A DNA stretch of 64,000 nt from Pseudorhodoplanes sinuspersici (GCF_002119765.1 NZ_CP021112.1:3094501-3158500); one strand, 5' to 3'. Positions 25,015 through 34,420 are shown, counted from the first letter of the stretch. The notes: generated from the sequence alone by a model not told the origin. Program-made: numbers and translations.

Positions 25015-25890
25015 GTGATATTCGGGGAAGATTTGGCGGGTATTGTGCTCGGTGGCTTGGCCGCCGGCATGGTGCTGTTCATTGTATCGGTCGGCTTGTC
25101 GGTGACGATGGGGCTGATGGGATTTGTCAATCTGGCGCATGGCGGCTTCGCCATGATCGGCGGCTATGTCATCGTGCTGTCGATGAACCGGTTGGGCGTA
25201 CCATTTGTCCCGGCGGTCATTCTGGGATTCGTGCTGACCGCAGCTTTCAGCGTAGTGATGGAGCGTTTGTTCTACTCGAAGCTTTATCGGGCGGCCGAAC
25301 TCGACCAGGTGCTGTTTTCCATCGGACTCGCTTTCGTGATGATCGCATCGGTGATCATCATCATTGGACCGGAGACGCAGCCGCTGATCCTGCCGTCGTG
25401 GCTGCGTGGACAGATGGATCTCGGGTTCACCACATATCGCACCTACAGCATCTTCCTGATCGCAGTGGGGGGCCTGATTGCGCTCGGTCTCTGGCTCGGC
25501 TTCGAGCGCACCCGCATGGGCGCTCAGATTCGTGCGGCCGTCGATAATCGCAAAATGGCGGAATCGCTTGGCATCAACATCGATCGGCTATTCACCATCA
25601 CCTTTGCGTTCGGCAGCGGCATGGCGGCGATCGGCGGTGGCCTTGGCGCTGAATTCCTCGGTCTTGATCCTCAATACACGCTCAAATATCTCGTCTTCTT
25701 CCTGATCGTTGTTGCGGTCGGCGGACTGGGGCGCATCACCGGCGTCTTCTATGCAGCGATGCTGATCGGCGTGATGGATTTCGTTCTGAAGAAATATGTG
25801 CCGCAAGGCGGCACCGCATTTATCTATGCGCTGACGATCCTGATTCTCTTGGTGCGGCCGCAAGGGTTGTTCGGGAGGAAGGACGCATGA
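25015..25890 (+). CDS. livH: Liv-type ABC transporter permease LivH
   Basis: This ~291-residue membrane protein has the LivH features: helices through the length, the motif MGLMGFVNLAHGGFAMIGGYV, FERTRMGAQIRAAVDNRKMAESLGIN on the cytoplasmic loop, and a C-terminus LIRPQGLFG-like (LVRPQGLFGRKD). The start is uncertain: GTG 25015 is used, but TTG 24991 or a later GTG is possible and none has a good ribosome site. It overlaps livM by 4 bases. Confidence 0.9.
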   Translation: MIFGEDLAGIVLGGLAAGMVLFIVSVGLSVTMGLMGFVNLAHGGFAMIGGYVIVLSMNRLGVPFVPAVILGFVLTAAFSVVMERLFYSKLYRAAELDQVLFSIGLAFVMIASVIIIIGPETQPLILPSWLRGQMDLGFTTYRTYSIFLIAVGGLIALGLWLGFERTRMGAQIRAAVDNRKMAESLGINIDRLFTITFAFGSGMAAIGGGLGAEFLGLDPQYTLKYLVFFLIVVAVGGLGRITGVFYAAMLIGVMDFVLKKYVPQGGTAFIYALTILILLVRPQGLFGRKDA

Positions 25891-26894
25891 GTGCCGTGGA
25901 CATCGCATCGCATCCGGCGACACAGGCTCTCGTCAATCGTCACAAGTTGCGGTGGTGGGAGCCGATCCCGTGGATTCTGGCGATCGGTTTCTTCTTCCTT
26001 TTCCCCCGTCATCTCGGCTTTGGCAACGAGATGCTGGTCATGGTGTTGTTCGCACTCTCGCTCGATCTTGTCCTTGGCTATGCGGGCATCGTAACCTTGG
26101 GGCACGCCGCATTTTTCGGCATTGGTGCCTATACCGTCGGGATGCTGGCGCGCCACGGCATCTGGACGGAGCCGTTGAGCGGCTTGTTAATCGCAGCGGC
26201 CGTGGCTGCGGTATTTGGCCTGCTGTCGGGATTTGTGCTTCTCCGGACAACCGGTCTGACGCTGCTCATGCTGACGCTCTGCATCATGCTGTTGCTCGAG
26301 GAGGTCGCCAACCTGGCACAGGAATGGACCGGCGGTTACGACGGTCTCGACAACGTGCCGATCGATCCGATCTTCGGGCGGTTTGAGTTCAACCCGCTCT
26401 ATCCGACCACGCAATATATTTACATTCTCTGTATCCTTTTCATCGGCTTCCTGATCGTCCGCACGATCGTCTATTCGCCATTTGGTGAAAGTCTTACAGG
26501 CATCAGAGAGAATACGCTGCGCATGCACGCGGTCGGTGCGCCGGTGCGTAAGCGGCTTGTGATCTCCTATGCCATTTCGGCAGCGATTGCTGGCGTTGCG
26601 GGGGCGCTCTGGGCGCAATCAAACGCTTATGTCAACATGAGCACGTTGAGCCTCGATCGCGCGGCGACCGTGCTGATCATTCTGGTGCTTGGCGGCTACG
26701 GCAGGCTTTACGGTGCATTCGTTGGAGCGGTCGCTTATATGGTGCTGTCGCATTATCTGGCGAAGCTCTATCCGACCGCATGGCAACTCGGTCTCGGTCT
26801 AATGCTGATGGTCATCGCGCTATTCGCGCGCAATGGGATCATTGGAATTTTCGAGTCTCTCGTGGCGCGTTGGCGTGGAAAGCCGGCATCATGA
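25887..26894 (+). CDS. livM: Liv-type ABC transporter permease LivM
   Basis: The 335-residue membrane protein has the LivM signature LDLVLGYAGIVTLGHAAFFGIGAYTVG and the cytoplasmic loop SPFGESLTGIRENTLRMHAVG. It forms the channel with LivH. The ATG overlaps the livH stop (ATGA), and its own stop overlaps livG. A DNA-wide coupling of H-M-G-F is therefore visible. Confidence 0.93.
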   Translation: MSAVDIASHPATQALVNRHKLRWWEPIPWILAIGFFFLFPRHLGFGNEMLVMVLFALSLDLVLGYAGIVTLGHAAFFGIGAYTVGMLARHGIWTEPLSGLLIAAAVAAVFGLLSGFVLLRTTGLTLLMLTLCIMLLLEEVANLAQEWTGGYDGLDNVPIDPIFGRFEFNPLYPTTQYIYILCILFIGFLIVRTIVYSPFGESLTGIRENTLRMHAVGAPVRKRLVISYAISAAIAGVAGALWAQSNAYVNMSTLSLDRAATVLIILVLGGYGRLYGAFVGAVAYMVLSHYLAKLYPTAWQLGLGLMLMVIALFARNGIIGIFESLVARWRGKPAS

Positions 26895-27646
26895 GCGAGA
26901 CACTTTTGGAAGCGCGTGGTGTCGGCAAGCGGTTCGGGGCCTTGGTGGCAGCGAGCGATATCAATTTCCGTCTCGGAATTGGTGCGCGGCATGCGCTGAT
27001 CGGTCCGAACGGAGCGGGGAAAACGACCTTCATCAATCTTCTGACTGGTGTGCTGACGCCGACGCAAGGACAGGTGTTTCTCAACGGTGATGACGTCACG
27101 GCCGTTGCGCAAGCCGAGCGGGTGAAACGTGGCCTTGCCCGCACGTTCCAGATCAATCGTCTGTTCCGCGGACTGTCCGTCTTGGAGAATGTCTATATCC
27201 CGGTCTCTGAGCAGCTTGGCGCTGCGCCGACAATGTTCAAGCCCGCAGGTCGTCGCAAGGACGTCATCGATGCATCGATGAATCTCCTGGAGATGCTGCA
27301 TTTGCAGGATGTGGCTGCGCGCAAGATTTCCGAGTTGCCCTACGGCCGCCAGCGGCTGGTCGAGATCGCGATTGCGCTTGGACTTGCGCCAAAGGTGCTG
27401 CTACTCGACGAGCCGGCCGCGGGCGTACCCAGCTCGGAAAGTCACATCATTCTCGATGCGGTCGCGCGTCTGCCGAAGGAGATCGCCGTGCTCATCATCG
27501 AACACGACATGGATCTCGTCTTCCGCTTCGCCGACCGGATCACGGTGCTGGTCGGCGGAAAGATTTTCGCGGAAGGAACGCCGAAGGAGATCGCCGGCAA
27601 TCCCGATGTGCGGGCCGTTTATCTGGGACAGGCGGCTCATGGCTAG
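26891..27646 (+). CDS. livG: Liv-type ABC transporter ATP-binding protein LivG
   Basis: The 251-residue ATPase has Walker A GPNGAGKT, the LivG-type signature LPYGRQR in place of LSGGQ, Walker B LLLDEPAAGVPSSES and the switch EHDMD. I start at ATG 26891, which overlaps the livM stop by 4 bases; the frame is open 37 codons earlier only because it runs inside livM. It works with LivF below. Confidence 0.94.
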   Translation: MSETLLEARGVGKRFGALVAASDINFRLGIGARHALIGPNGAGKTTFINLLTGVLTPTQGQVFLNGDDVTAVAQAERVKRGLARTFQINRLFRGLSVLENVYIPVSEQLGAAPTMFKPAGRRKDVIDASMNLLEMLHLQDVAARKISELPYGRQRLVEIAIALGLAPKVLLLDEPAAGVPSSESHIILDAVARLPKEIAVLIIEHDMDLVFRFADRITVLVGGKIFAEGTPKEIAGNPDVRAVYLGQAAHG

Positions 27647-28343
27647 TGCGCTCGAATGGAAGAATGCATCGGCCGGCTACGGTGATACGATCGTTCTTGA
27701 AAATGTCAGCCTGTCACTGACGCCCGGCGAGAGTGTTAGCATCATCGGCCGCAATGGTGTCGGCAAGACGACCCTGCTTGCGACGGCGATGGGCCACACC
27801 ACTATGCGCGGCGGCGAAGTGCTGCTCGACCAGCAGAATATCGCGACCCTGCCGCCGTATCGGCGTGCCCTGAAAGGTCTTGGCTTTGTACCGCAGGAGC
27901 GCGAGATTTTCCCGTCATTGTCGGTGAAGGAGAATCTCGAAATTGCGGCACGGTCCGGTTACTGGAACGACGATCGGATCTATGCGCTGTTTCCGCGGCT
28001 GCGCGAGCGGCTCGGCAATATGGGCAATCAGCTCTCCGGTGGCGAGCAGCAGATGCTGTCGATTGCTCGCGCGCTGATGACCAACCCGTCGGTCCTGCTC
28101 ATGGATGAGCCGACCGAGGGTCTCGCTCCGGTATTGGTCGAAACCCTGCAGGATGTGATCGGCAAACTGCGGGACGAGGGCGCCTTAACCATTGTTCTCG
28201 TGGAGCAAAATAGCCGCGTTGCGCTCGCATTTTCGCCGCGGACGGTGGTCATGGACAAGGGCCGGATCGTCTATGACGGGCCTTCGCAGACCTTGCGCGA
28301 CGATCCGGAGCGGCTGACCAAGCTGATCGGCGTCGCCGAATAG
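27639..28343 (+). CDS. livF: Liv-type ABC transporter ATP-binding protein LivF
   Basis: The 234-residue ATPase has Walker A GRNGVGKT, signature LSGGEQQM, Walker B LLMDEPTEGLAP and VEQN. The ATG at 27639 overlaps the livG stop by 8 bases. It ends the transporter operon. It is a separate set from the LivGF genes at 1-1640, with clearly different sequences. Confidence 0.93.
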   Translation: MASALEWKNASAGYGDTIVLENVSLSLTPGESVSIIGRNGVGKTTLLATAMGHTTMRGGEVLLDQQNIATLPPYRRALKGLGFVPQEREIFPSLSVKENLEIAARSGYWNDDRIYALFPRLRERLGNMGNQLSGGEQQMLSIARALMTNPSVLLMDEPTEGLAPVLVETLQDVIGKLRDEGALTIVLVEQNSRVALAFSPRTVVMDKGRIVYDGPSQTLRDDPERLTKLIGVAE

Positions 28344-28431
28344 GCGTCAGTGCTGGCCGGCCGGGGAATTGGACGGGGTCGCGGAATGCAAGACGGCTCC
28401 CTATGATCGGCGAGTGATTCGGACGAGACCC

Positions 28432-29232
28432 ATGCGCGCGTCGATCATCGTCATGCGGCTTTGTGCCTTGCTGGCTGCTGCCTTAGGCGCTGGCGCTCCG
28501 GATGCTGTGGCGCAATCCCAAAATCTGACCGGCTTGGGTGTCGTGCTGTTGCACGGCAAGGGCGGCACGCCGACCTCGATGATCGAGGGGCTGAACGAGT
28601 CGCTTCGTAATGAGGGGGCCTTGGTCGATGCGCCGGAATTGCCTTGGTCGGCGCGTCGCATTTACGACGCCACCTATGAACAGGCAATGACCGAGATCGA
28701 TGCTGCGGTCGAACGGCTGAAACAGGCTGGTGCGAAAAACATTGCCGTCATTGGTCACAGTCTCGGTGCCAATGCTGCGATCGGTTATGCGGCGCGCCGT
28801 CCGGGGCTTCACGCCGTTGTTGCGCTTGCGCCGGGTCATCTGCCCGAGGCGTGGGCCTTGCGCATCCGCACCAAGAGCGCGATCGCGCGGGCCAAGCAGT
28901 TGATCGCGGCAGGGCATGGCGACGTGCCGACATCATTCCCCGATCTTGCCCAAGGCATTCCGTTTTCGATCAAGGCGACGCCGGTCGTCTATCTCAGTAT
29001 GTTCGATCCCGAGGGTCCGGCGGTGATGCCGAAAAATGCAGCCGCGATGGAGCCGGTGCCATTCATGTGGGTTGCGGGCGTTGCCGATCCGATCGTATTT
29101 CATGGCAAGGATTATGCGTTCGCGCCTGGTGCCAAGAATCCGAAGAGCAAATACATGGTGATCCCCAGCATGCATTTATCGACGCCGTTTCAAGCGCGCG
29201 GTGCGATTATCAAGTGGCTGAAGGGTCTATAG
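28432..29232 (+). CDS. Exported alpha/beta hydrolase
   Basis: The 266-residue protein has a signal peptide (to about residue 28, AVAQ) and an alpha/beta hydrolase fold: VVLLHGKGGTP oxyanion region, nucleophile elbow GHSLGAN, an Asp in VAGVADPI and a late His in IPSMHLSTP. It probably cleaves an ester or amide in the periplasm. It lies 88 bases past livF on the same strand and may prepare substrate for the transporter. ATG 28453 is an alternative start. Confidence 0.8.
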   Translation: MRASIIVMRLCALLAAALGAGAPDAVAQSQNLTGLGVVLLHGKGGTPTSMIEGLNESLRNEGALVDAPELPWSARRIYDATYEQAMTEIDAAVERLKQAGAKNIAVIGHSLGANAAIGYAARRPGLHAVVALAPGHLPEAWALRIRTKSAIARAKQLIAAGHGDVPTSFPDLAQGIPFSIKATPVVYLSMFDPEGPAVMPKNAAAMEPVPFMWVAGVADPIVFHGKDYAFAPGAKNPKSKYMVIPSMHLSTPFQARGAIIKWLKGL

Positions 29233-29251
29233 CCCGGCCGCAACGACGGCG

Positions 29252-30148
29252 TTACTCGGCCAGTCCATTCACTTTTGTAATCCAGGCGCGCACGTCCGGC
29301 AGGATCTGCGGCAGCAACGCCTTCACTTGCTCCTTTGACATGCCGGCGCGGATGCGCGGATCGTAAAGCAGATTCAGGATATATTGGTCGTAGATGTCGA
29401 AGAAACCCATCTGGACTTCGTCATTGAACATCGACCAGTCCAGCTTGTCGTCGTCGTTAATCGGGCCCAGCGCCTGCAGCAATTCCTCATACATGCAATC
29501 ATAAAAGATAAAATCTCCTGCATCGACGGCGATGATCACGTCGGAATGCTGGATGCGGAACAGATCATCCTTGCGGAAGCCCGACAGGCATTGCGGCTCC
29601 AGCGACTGCACGATTCGATCGGCCTGTTGCCGGCCATAGAACTTCCGGATAGTTTTTTCGATATCGCGATCACGCACCATGGTGATAACGACATTCGCGT
29701 CCTTGCGCTTGTCGGTAACCGCAATATCGAGATGCTGGACCTTTGAACGGATGTCGGCGACGACGGCTGATAGTTGTGCGCGCCGGTCAGGCTTGGCGCG
29801 CACATCGGCATAAACGCGCACCGGCGTTTCGTATTTGCGAATACGGTCCACGCGGCCAGCCACGTGAAATTCGGCACCAAATACGATGCGGAAAAAGCCG
29901 TCGATGATTTCCGCATCGGTGAACGTCTTGCGTTCGGCCGCGCGGCGTTTGGTAATTTCCGGATTTTCCGATGTGGTTTCGGATTTTGGGCCGGGCTTTG
30001 CAGATTTGGCCTCTATCCCCGCTGCATCTTGCGCCTTGGCGGCGGGCATGGCGACGGCAAACATCGCCACGGTCATTGCCAATATCAGCCAATATTGCCT
30101 ACCGCGATAGCCGCCCACGGAAGGCCGGACGGCGGGAATAGCAATCAT
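29252..30148 (-). CDS. DUF2927 family exported protein
   Basis: The 298-residue protein has a signal peptide (WLILAMTVAMFAVAMPAAKAQ), a linker rich in Lys/Pro/Ser, and a C-terminal domain (from about ITKRRAAERKTFTDAEIIDGFFRIVFGAEFH) that I recognise as DUF2927. The family is found in alphaproteobacterial envelopes and its function is not known. The conserved CLSGF and FYDCMYEELLQALG segments resemble protease-like DUF2927 proteins, but I see no certain catalytic site. ATG 30148 fits the signal peptide. Confidence 0.7.
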   Translation of the reverse strand: MIAIPAVRPSVGGYRGRQYWLILAMTVAMFAVAMPAAKAQDAAGIEAKSAKPGPKSETTSENPEITKRRAAERKTFTDAEIIDGFFRIVFGAEFHVAGRVDRIRKYETPVRVYADVRAKPDRRAQLSAVVADIRSKVQHLDIAVTDKRKDANVVITMVRDRDIEKTIRKFYGRQQADRIVQSLEPQCLSGFRKDDLFRIQHSDVIIAVDAGDFIFYDCMYEELLQALGPINDDDKLDWSMFNDEVQMGFFDIYDQYILNLLYDPRIRAGMSKEQVKALLPQILPDVRAWITKVNGLAE

Positions 30149-30229
30149 CCCAGATACTCCAAAAGATGCGCCGCCGTTATACGTCGGGTGATTTAGGCCG
30201 ATCACCGGGAAAGGGAAAAGAAAAAATCG

Positions 30230-31498
30230 CTATGATTGTGGTGCCAAGCGCGAGGCGTGGTTTTGCAGCGCACGCATGCGGTCCGCCAGATTACGTTTTG
30301 AATCATCGCTCGTTGTCGCCTGGACGGTTCCCTTGGCGCTTTTGCGGACCGGTGTGGTTTCCGATGCCAGGATAGCTTCGATCGGCGAGTTCGGTCCTTC
30401 AAGTGTGACGGCGAGCTTCACCACTTCCGCGGCAACATCGTTGATCCGTTCGCGCAGCAGTGCGTTTTCGACCCGCTCCGCCGCCCAGGCTGATTCTGCC
30501 TCGCGCTTCATCGCGCCAAGCTCGAGTTGCAACTTCGAACGTTCGGCAATGGCAACGCCGAGCTCTTGCTGCAGCACGTCCTTTTCGGCAGTGAGATTAC
30601 GGATCGTTTCTTTCAATTGCCCGGATGACGATGCGATTTCTTCCCGCAGATGGAATCCTGTGCGGCGCGCATTCTCCAGTTCGGCCGTCAATCGCTCGCA
30701 GTCATATTCGCGTTGGACCAGGAGACGCCCTTGTTCGGCGATGCGGGTTTCGAGCTCGGCGGCGCGTTTGCCCAGCAATTCGGACTCGGTCTTCTGCGCG
30801 ACCAGTTGTTGTTCGAGCGTGCCGATACGCTGGCCGAGATTTTCGACCTTGCCCCGTTCGGCGTTCAGATCGGCTGCGGCCTTCGCGGATTCGGCGCGTT
30901 CCTTTTCCAGCCGGTTTTCGGTTTTCTTGATGTCCTGCTCGTAATCGCCGATCCGCACTTTCAAAGCTTCGATCTGCGTTTTCAGCGAGATCATCTCGAT
31001 CCGCTGGCTTTCGGTTGTCGCCGTCCGGTCGCCGAGTTCGGAGGACAACCGGGACAGGTCGGCTTCCTTATCGGACAAATTCCGGCCGGCCTCGTGCAGA
31101 CCAAGTGTCTTGACGGAGAGTTCATCTTCCGTCGCCTTCATCTGCTCTTTCAGCGCCTTTTCGCGTGCTTCAAGCGCCATGATCGTGGCGGATTTTTCGC
31201 CAAGATCGGCCTTCAGGCGATTGATCGCGTCGTTCTTCTTGCCGAGCTCTGCCAGTTGGCTGGTGCCCTTGGCCTTCAACTGCTCGACACTCATTTCGAG
31301 CCGCCGCGTCGACATCGCAAATTCGGCGCGAAGCTGGTCCTTATCGGCCTGGATCTCCGCCATGGACAGGGGGGTGGCCGCTTCCATTCGCCGGATCGTC
31401 AGACGCACCGCCCTGGCATGGACCAGGGGGATAAAAATAAGTCCCAACAGGCTCGCTAGGAGAAAGCCGATGCCGAGATACATGGCCGGCTCGATCAT
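30230..31498 (-). CDS. Membrane-anchored coiled-coil protein
   Basis: The 422-residue protein begins with one membrane helix (about residues 6-26, YLGIGFLLASLLGLIFIPLV) followed by ~300 residues of continuous heptad-rich coiled coil full of Lys, Glu and Leu. The C-terminal ~60 residues are probably disordered. It resembles uncharacterised rhizobial proteins with an N-terminal anchor and a cytoplasmic rod. I recognise no enzyme motif. A structural or cell-pole role is only a guess. ATG 31498 places the helix at the N-terminus. Confidence 0.75.
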   Translation of the reverse strand: MIEPAMYLGIGFLLASLLGLIFIPLVHARAVRLTIRRMEAATPLSMAEIQADKDQLRAEFAMSTRRLEMSVEQLKAKGTSQLAELGKKNDAINRLKADLGEKSATIMALEAREKALKEQMKATEDELSVKTLGLHEAGRNLSDKEADLSRLSSELGDRTATTESQRIEMISLKTQIEALKVRIGDYEQDIKKTENRLEKERAESAKAAADLNAERGKVENLGQRIGTLEQQLVAQKTESELLGKRAAELETRIAEQGRLLVQREYDCERLTAELENARRTGFHLREEIASSSGQLKETIRNLTAEKDVLQQELGVAIAERSKLQLELGAMKREAESAWAAERVENALLRERINDVAAEVVKLAVTLEGPNSPIEAILASETTPVRKSAKGTVQATTSDDSKRNLADRMRALQNHASRLAPQS

Positions 31499-31585
31499 GA
31501 CCGGAACTCCGACGGGCGTGATTTGGGTGCAGAGACTAGTGCCATGACGGTCTGTTGCTCGCCAGTGCCGTCTCCCGTAACCTAA

Positions 31586-31600
31586 ACCGGCCAAAGGCCG
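31586..31600 (-). terminator. Weak intrinsic terminator after eipA
   Basis: CCGGCC and GGCCGG form a 6-bp stem with a 3-base loop. On the minus strand it is followed by TTTAGGTT, 35 bases past the eipA stop. Confidence 0.4.
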
Positions 31601-31634
31601 GCGGGAAAGACAATTCCTGAATTACCAGAGAAGA

Positions 31635-32201
31635 TTAGAACGGGTTCCAGGTCGCCTTGGGGGTGAACTTGAGATAGCCCAGATTGGCGCCCAGCCGCAG
31701 GCCGACGCCGGATCGAATCGGCACCAGAACGACGTTGTTCGCCGTCAGCGCCGTCATTCCGAAGCCGCCGATAAAATAGGCCGAACCGTCGATGCCGCCA
31801 AAACGCTCATAGATCGCTTCGGTGGCCGGCAGATTGTACACCAGCATCATGGTGCGGGCGCCCTCGCCACCTGCGTCAAACCCGACCGACGGCCCCTGCC
31901 AATAGACACGCAAATCGCCGGCATTTTTGGTGAAAAGCGTACCCTCGCCGTATCGAAGCCCGGCCACAAAGGCGCCGCTGGCTTCCTCGCCGAGGATATA
32001 GCCATTCGGCTGCCCGAACTGGCTGAAGGCTTTTTCGACCACCTGCGCCAGCCCGCGCGATACCGTGCCGAAAAAGCGGTGGCCGGAATCGATGATCTCA
32101 TTCGACGAATACTGGCCCTGTCGCTGCTGCGCGGCGGCCGGGATCGCAGAGGTTCCGGCAAGAAAGGCGGCCAGCGCCAGAATTCGAATGAACGAACGCA
32201 T
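31635..32201 (-). CDS. eipA: EipA family (DUF1134) envelope integrity protein
   Basis: The 188-residue protein has a signal peptide (MRSFIRILALAAFLAGTSAIPAAAQ) and the DUF1134 domain: NEIIDSGHRFFGTVSRGLAQVVEKAF and the Gly-rich beta segment YFIGGFGMTALTANNVVLVPIRSGVGLRLGANLGYLKFT. EipA is a periplasmic protein needed for cell envelope integrity in Brucella and Caulobacter. I start at ATG 32201, which has GGAG 7 bases upstream; an ATG four codons earlier overlaps that ribosome site. Confidence 0.88.
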   Translation of the reverse strand: MRSFIRILALAAFLAGTSAIPAAAQQRQGQYSSNEIIDSGHRFFGTVSRGLAQVVEKAFSQFGQPNGYILGEEASGAFVAGLRYGEGTLFTKNAGDLRVYWQGPSVGFDAGGEGARTMMLVYNLPATEAIYERFGGIDGSAYFIGGFGMTALTANNVVLVPIRSGVGLRLGANLGYLKFTPKATWNPF

Positions 32202-32302
32202 CAGGTGCTCCATCAAAAATCGATCCGGCTTGTTTAACCGGTTACTCACAGGAATGCTGTCACTTACAGGCATCCGAATCGGAACACTTATCTGACCGAA
32301 TC

Positions 32303-32809
32303 ATGACAACACTGGGTCGTCAACGTCCGCGCCTTCTGCCGTTTTTGACCGGGCTTGGTGCTTGCGCTGTCTTGGCGGCTGGGCTGTGGCAGGCCGGTCA
32401 CGCCTTGGCCGCGACCACCGAGCTGATTGTGGTCGATCGCAATTCCGGCCTTGCCATCTACGGTTTCGATCCGGTTGCGTATTTCACTGATAGCAAGGCC
32501 AAAACTGGAAACGAGGACCTCGAGTTCAATTACGCCGGTGCGGCCTGGCGATTCAGCAATGAGGGCAACCGCACCGCCTTCGAGAAGGACCCGGATGTCT
32601 ATATGCCGCAATTTGGCGGCTATGATCCGGTTGCGGTGTCAGAAGGCGTTGCGCGGCCCGGGCACCCGGAATTTTTCGCAATTCATAAGCAGCGGCTGTT
32701 TCTGTTTTATTCCGCCGAGGCAAGGCAGGCCTTTGAGGCCGATCCCGACGGCAAGGCCATGCGAGCCGATGCGAATTGGCCAGCCGTCAGCAAGACGCTT
32801 GGGCCGTAA
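32303..32809 (+). CDS. Exported YHS-domain protein
   Basis: The 168-residue protein has an N-terminal membrane/signal helix (FLTGLGACAVLAAGLWQAGHALA) and a YHS-type domain with the typical opening GFDPVAYFTDSKAKTGN and the middle CGGY-like segment MPQFGGYDPVAVSEG, followed by RLFLFYSAEARQAFEADP. Related proteins may bind metal or haem in the periplasm. It is divergent from eipA and converges on the phosphatase with 3 bases between stops. Role unknown. Confidence 0.8.
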   Translation: MTTLGRQRPRLLPFLTGLGACAVLAAGLWQAGHALAATTELIVVDRNSGLAIYGFDPVAYFTDSKAKTGNEDLEFNYAGAAWRFSNEGNRTAFEKDPDVYMPQFGGYDPVAVSEGVARPGHPEFFAIHKQRLFLFYSAEARQAFEADPDGKAMRADANWPAVSKTLGP

Positions 32810-32812
32810 GCT

Positions 32813-33649
32813 TCAGACAGTCGAGTATTTGGCTGCATCGGCGGCACTGCACCAAGCAATGAAGGACGGCACTTTCAGATTGCGCGCCACTTGCCCGTAG
32901 CGGACCGGTTCGCCATCTGGCGTCAACACCACTCCACCGGCGGCACTGAGCACCGCATCCCCTGCGGCGATATCCCATTCGGATGTGCGTCCGAGCCGCG
33001 GATAAACATCGGCTTTGCCTTCCGCGATCCGGCAAAACTTGACCGACGAACCGCAATCCATCCGCTCGATTGTGGAAAACCGCGTGAGCCAGGTCTCCGT
33101 TGCGGGATCGAGATGCGAGCGGCTAACCATTGCGCGCCACGCACCGCTACGATGTGCGCTTGTGCGGAGTGGTGATCGATCCCTTGCATCTTTGGCGATC
33201 ATGCCTGCTGGCAAATGCAGCCGTTCGGAGCCTATGGCCATCGCGCCGCGCCAGATGGTGCTGAGTGCCGGTGCGCCGACAACGCCGGACACCGGCCGGC
33301 CGTTCTGAATAATGGCGATGTTGACCGTGAACTCATCACGGCCTTCGATGAATTCGCGTGTGCCGTCCAGCGGATCGACAAGAATAAAAGGGTCAGGAAC
33401 CTGAAAGGTTTCGGTTTGTGCCGCAGCCTCCTCCGACACGACCCCGATGCCCGGCAGGATTCGTGCCAATCCCTCGAGAATGATGGCTTCGGCCGCCTCG
33501 TCAGCTTCGGTGACAGGGCTCGAATCGCTCTTCGTGCGTGCAACAGCGCCATTTTCGCGCACGCACATGATGGCCGCAGCCGCCCGTGACGCGATATCCG
33601 TCATCGCGTCGAGCAACGACGGATCGGCGAAATTGCTGTGATTTGTCAT
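32813..33649 (-). CDS. CysQ-like inositol monophosphatase family phosphatase
   Basis: The 278-residue protein has the family's metal-binding motifs: the Glu in VVSEE, DPLDGTREFIEGRDEF (WDPIDGT-type) and the C-terminal EWDIAAGDAVLSAAGG. It removes a phosphate from 3'(2'),5'-bisphosphate nucleotides, histidinol phosphate or inositol phosphate. The similarity to HisN/CysQ-type enzymes is clear but does not fix the substrate. I start at ATG 33649 (MTNHSNF); the open frame upstream is antisense to chpT and not homologous. Confidence 0.87.
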   Translation of the reverse strand: MTNHSNFADPSLLDAMTDIASRAAAAIMCVRENGAVARTKSDSSPVTEADEAAEAIILEGLARILPGIGVVSEEAAAQTETFQVPDPFILVDPLDGTREFIEGRDEFTVNIAIIQNGRPVSGVVGAPALSTIWRGAMAIGSERLHLPAGMIAKDARDRSPLRTSAHRSGAWRAMVSRSHLDPATETWLTRFSTIERMDCGSSVKFCRIAEGKADVYPRLGRTSEWDIAAGDAVLSAAGGVVLTPDGEPVRYGQVARNLKVPSFIAWCSAADAAKYSTV

Positions 33650-33775
33650 GACTTCACTTGAACCTTGGCGTTCGTGCGTAGCTTGGCGATAAAGCACGTG
33701 CGGTGTATCAAGCCAACAGGTGCCGCAGGATTGAGTGATTCGCGTTCCGTCACCGCCACTACCGGAGCCAGATTC

Positions 33776-34420
33776 ATGTCCGTCACGTCCGCCGCCAAAG
33801 TCGAATCCTTGGACCTTGCCGCCCTGTTGTGTTCGAGGGTTTGCCACGATCTCATCAGCCCGGTTGGCGCGATAGTCAATGGGCTCGAGGTCATGGAGGA
33901 TGACGCCGATCAGGAAACCAAAACCTTTGCGATGGACCTGATCAAGAAAAGCGTGCGGCAGGCCTCTGCCAAGCTGCAATTCTGCCGCCTTGCCTTTGGC
34001 GCTGCCGGCTCGGCCGGGGCGTTGATCGACCTTGGCGATGCGGAAAAAGTCGCGCGGGGTTTTCTCGAAGACGACAAGACCAAGGTCACCTGGAATTTGC
34101 CTCGCCTCTTGCTTGCAAAAAACCGCGTCAAGCTGTTGCTCAACATGATCCTGATCGCGGGCCAATCGATCCCGCGTGGTGGCCAGATCACCGTTGATCC
34201 CGTCGGTGAAGGCGATGCGATGGGCTTCAAGATTTCAGCAACCGGGGGGTATGCCAAGGTACCGCAGGCCGTACCGGATTTGCTGGCAGGCGGTTCCCAT
34301 GACGGTTCTGTCGATGCGCATGCTGTGCAACCCTATTACACCGGCCTCCTGGCCAAGGATTGCGGACTCTCCGTCACGGCAACGAGTGAGAACGACGTCA
34401 TCGTGATTGCGACCCACTGA
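33776..34420 (+). CDS. chpT: ChpT histidine phosphotransferase
   Basis: The 214-residue protein matches ChpT: the phospho-accepting His24 sits in CSRVCHDLISPVGAIVNGLEVM, followed by a degenerate HATPase-like C-terminal domain. ChpT passes phosphate from the hybrid kinase CckA to CtrA and CpdR, which governs the cell cycle in alphaproteobacteria. ATG 33776 is chosen because homology begins just after; 37 upstream codons are open without homology. It is next to the che operon and divergent from the phosphatase. ctrA itself lies 16 kb downstream. Confidence 0.9.
   Translation: MSVTSAAKVESLDLAALLCSRVCHDLISPVGAIVNGLEVMEDDADQETKTFAMDLIKKSVRQASAKLQFCRLAFGAAGSAGALIDLGDAEKVARGFLEDDKTKVTWNLPRLLLAKNRVKLLLNMILIAGQSIPRGGQITVDPVGEGDAMGFKISATGGYAKVPQAVPDLLAGGSHDGSVDAHAVQPYYTGLLAKDCGLSVTATSENDVIVIATH

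Noticed and set aside
33650-34165. N-terminal extension of the CysQ-like phosphatase
   Set aside because: The extra residues are antisense to chpT and show no similarity; the ATG at 33649 begins the known fold.
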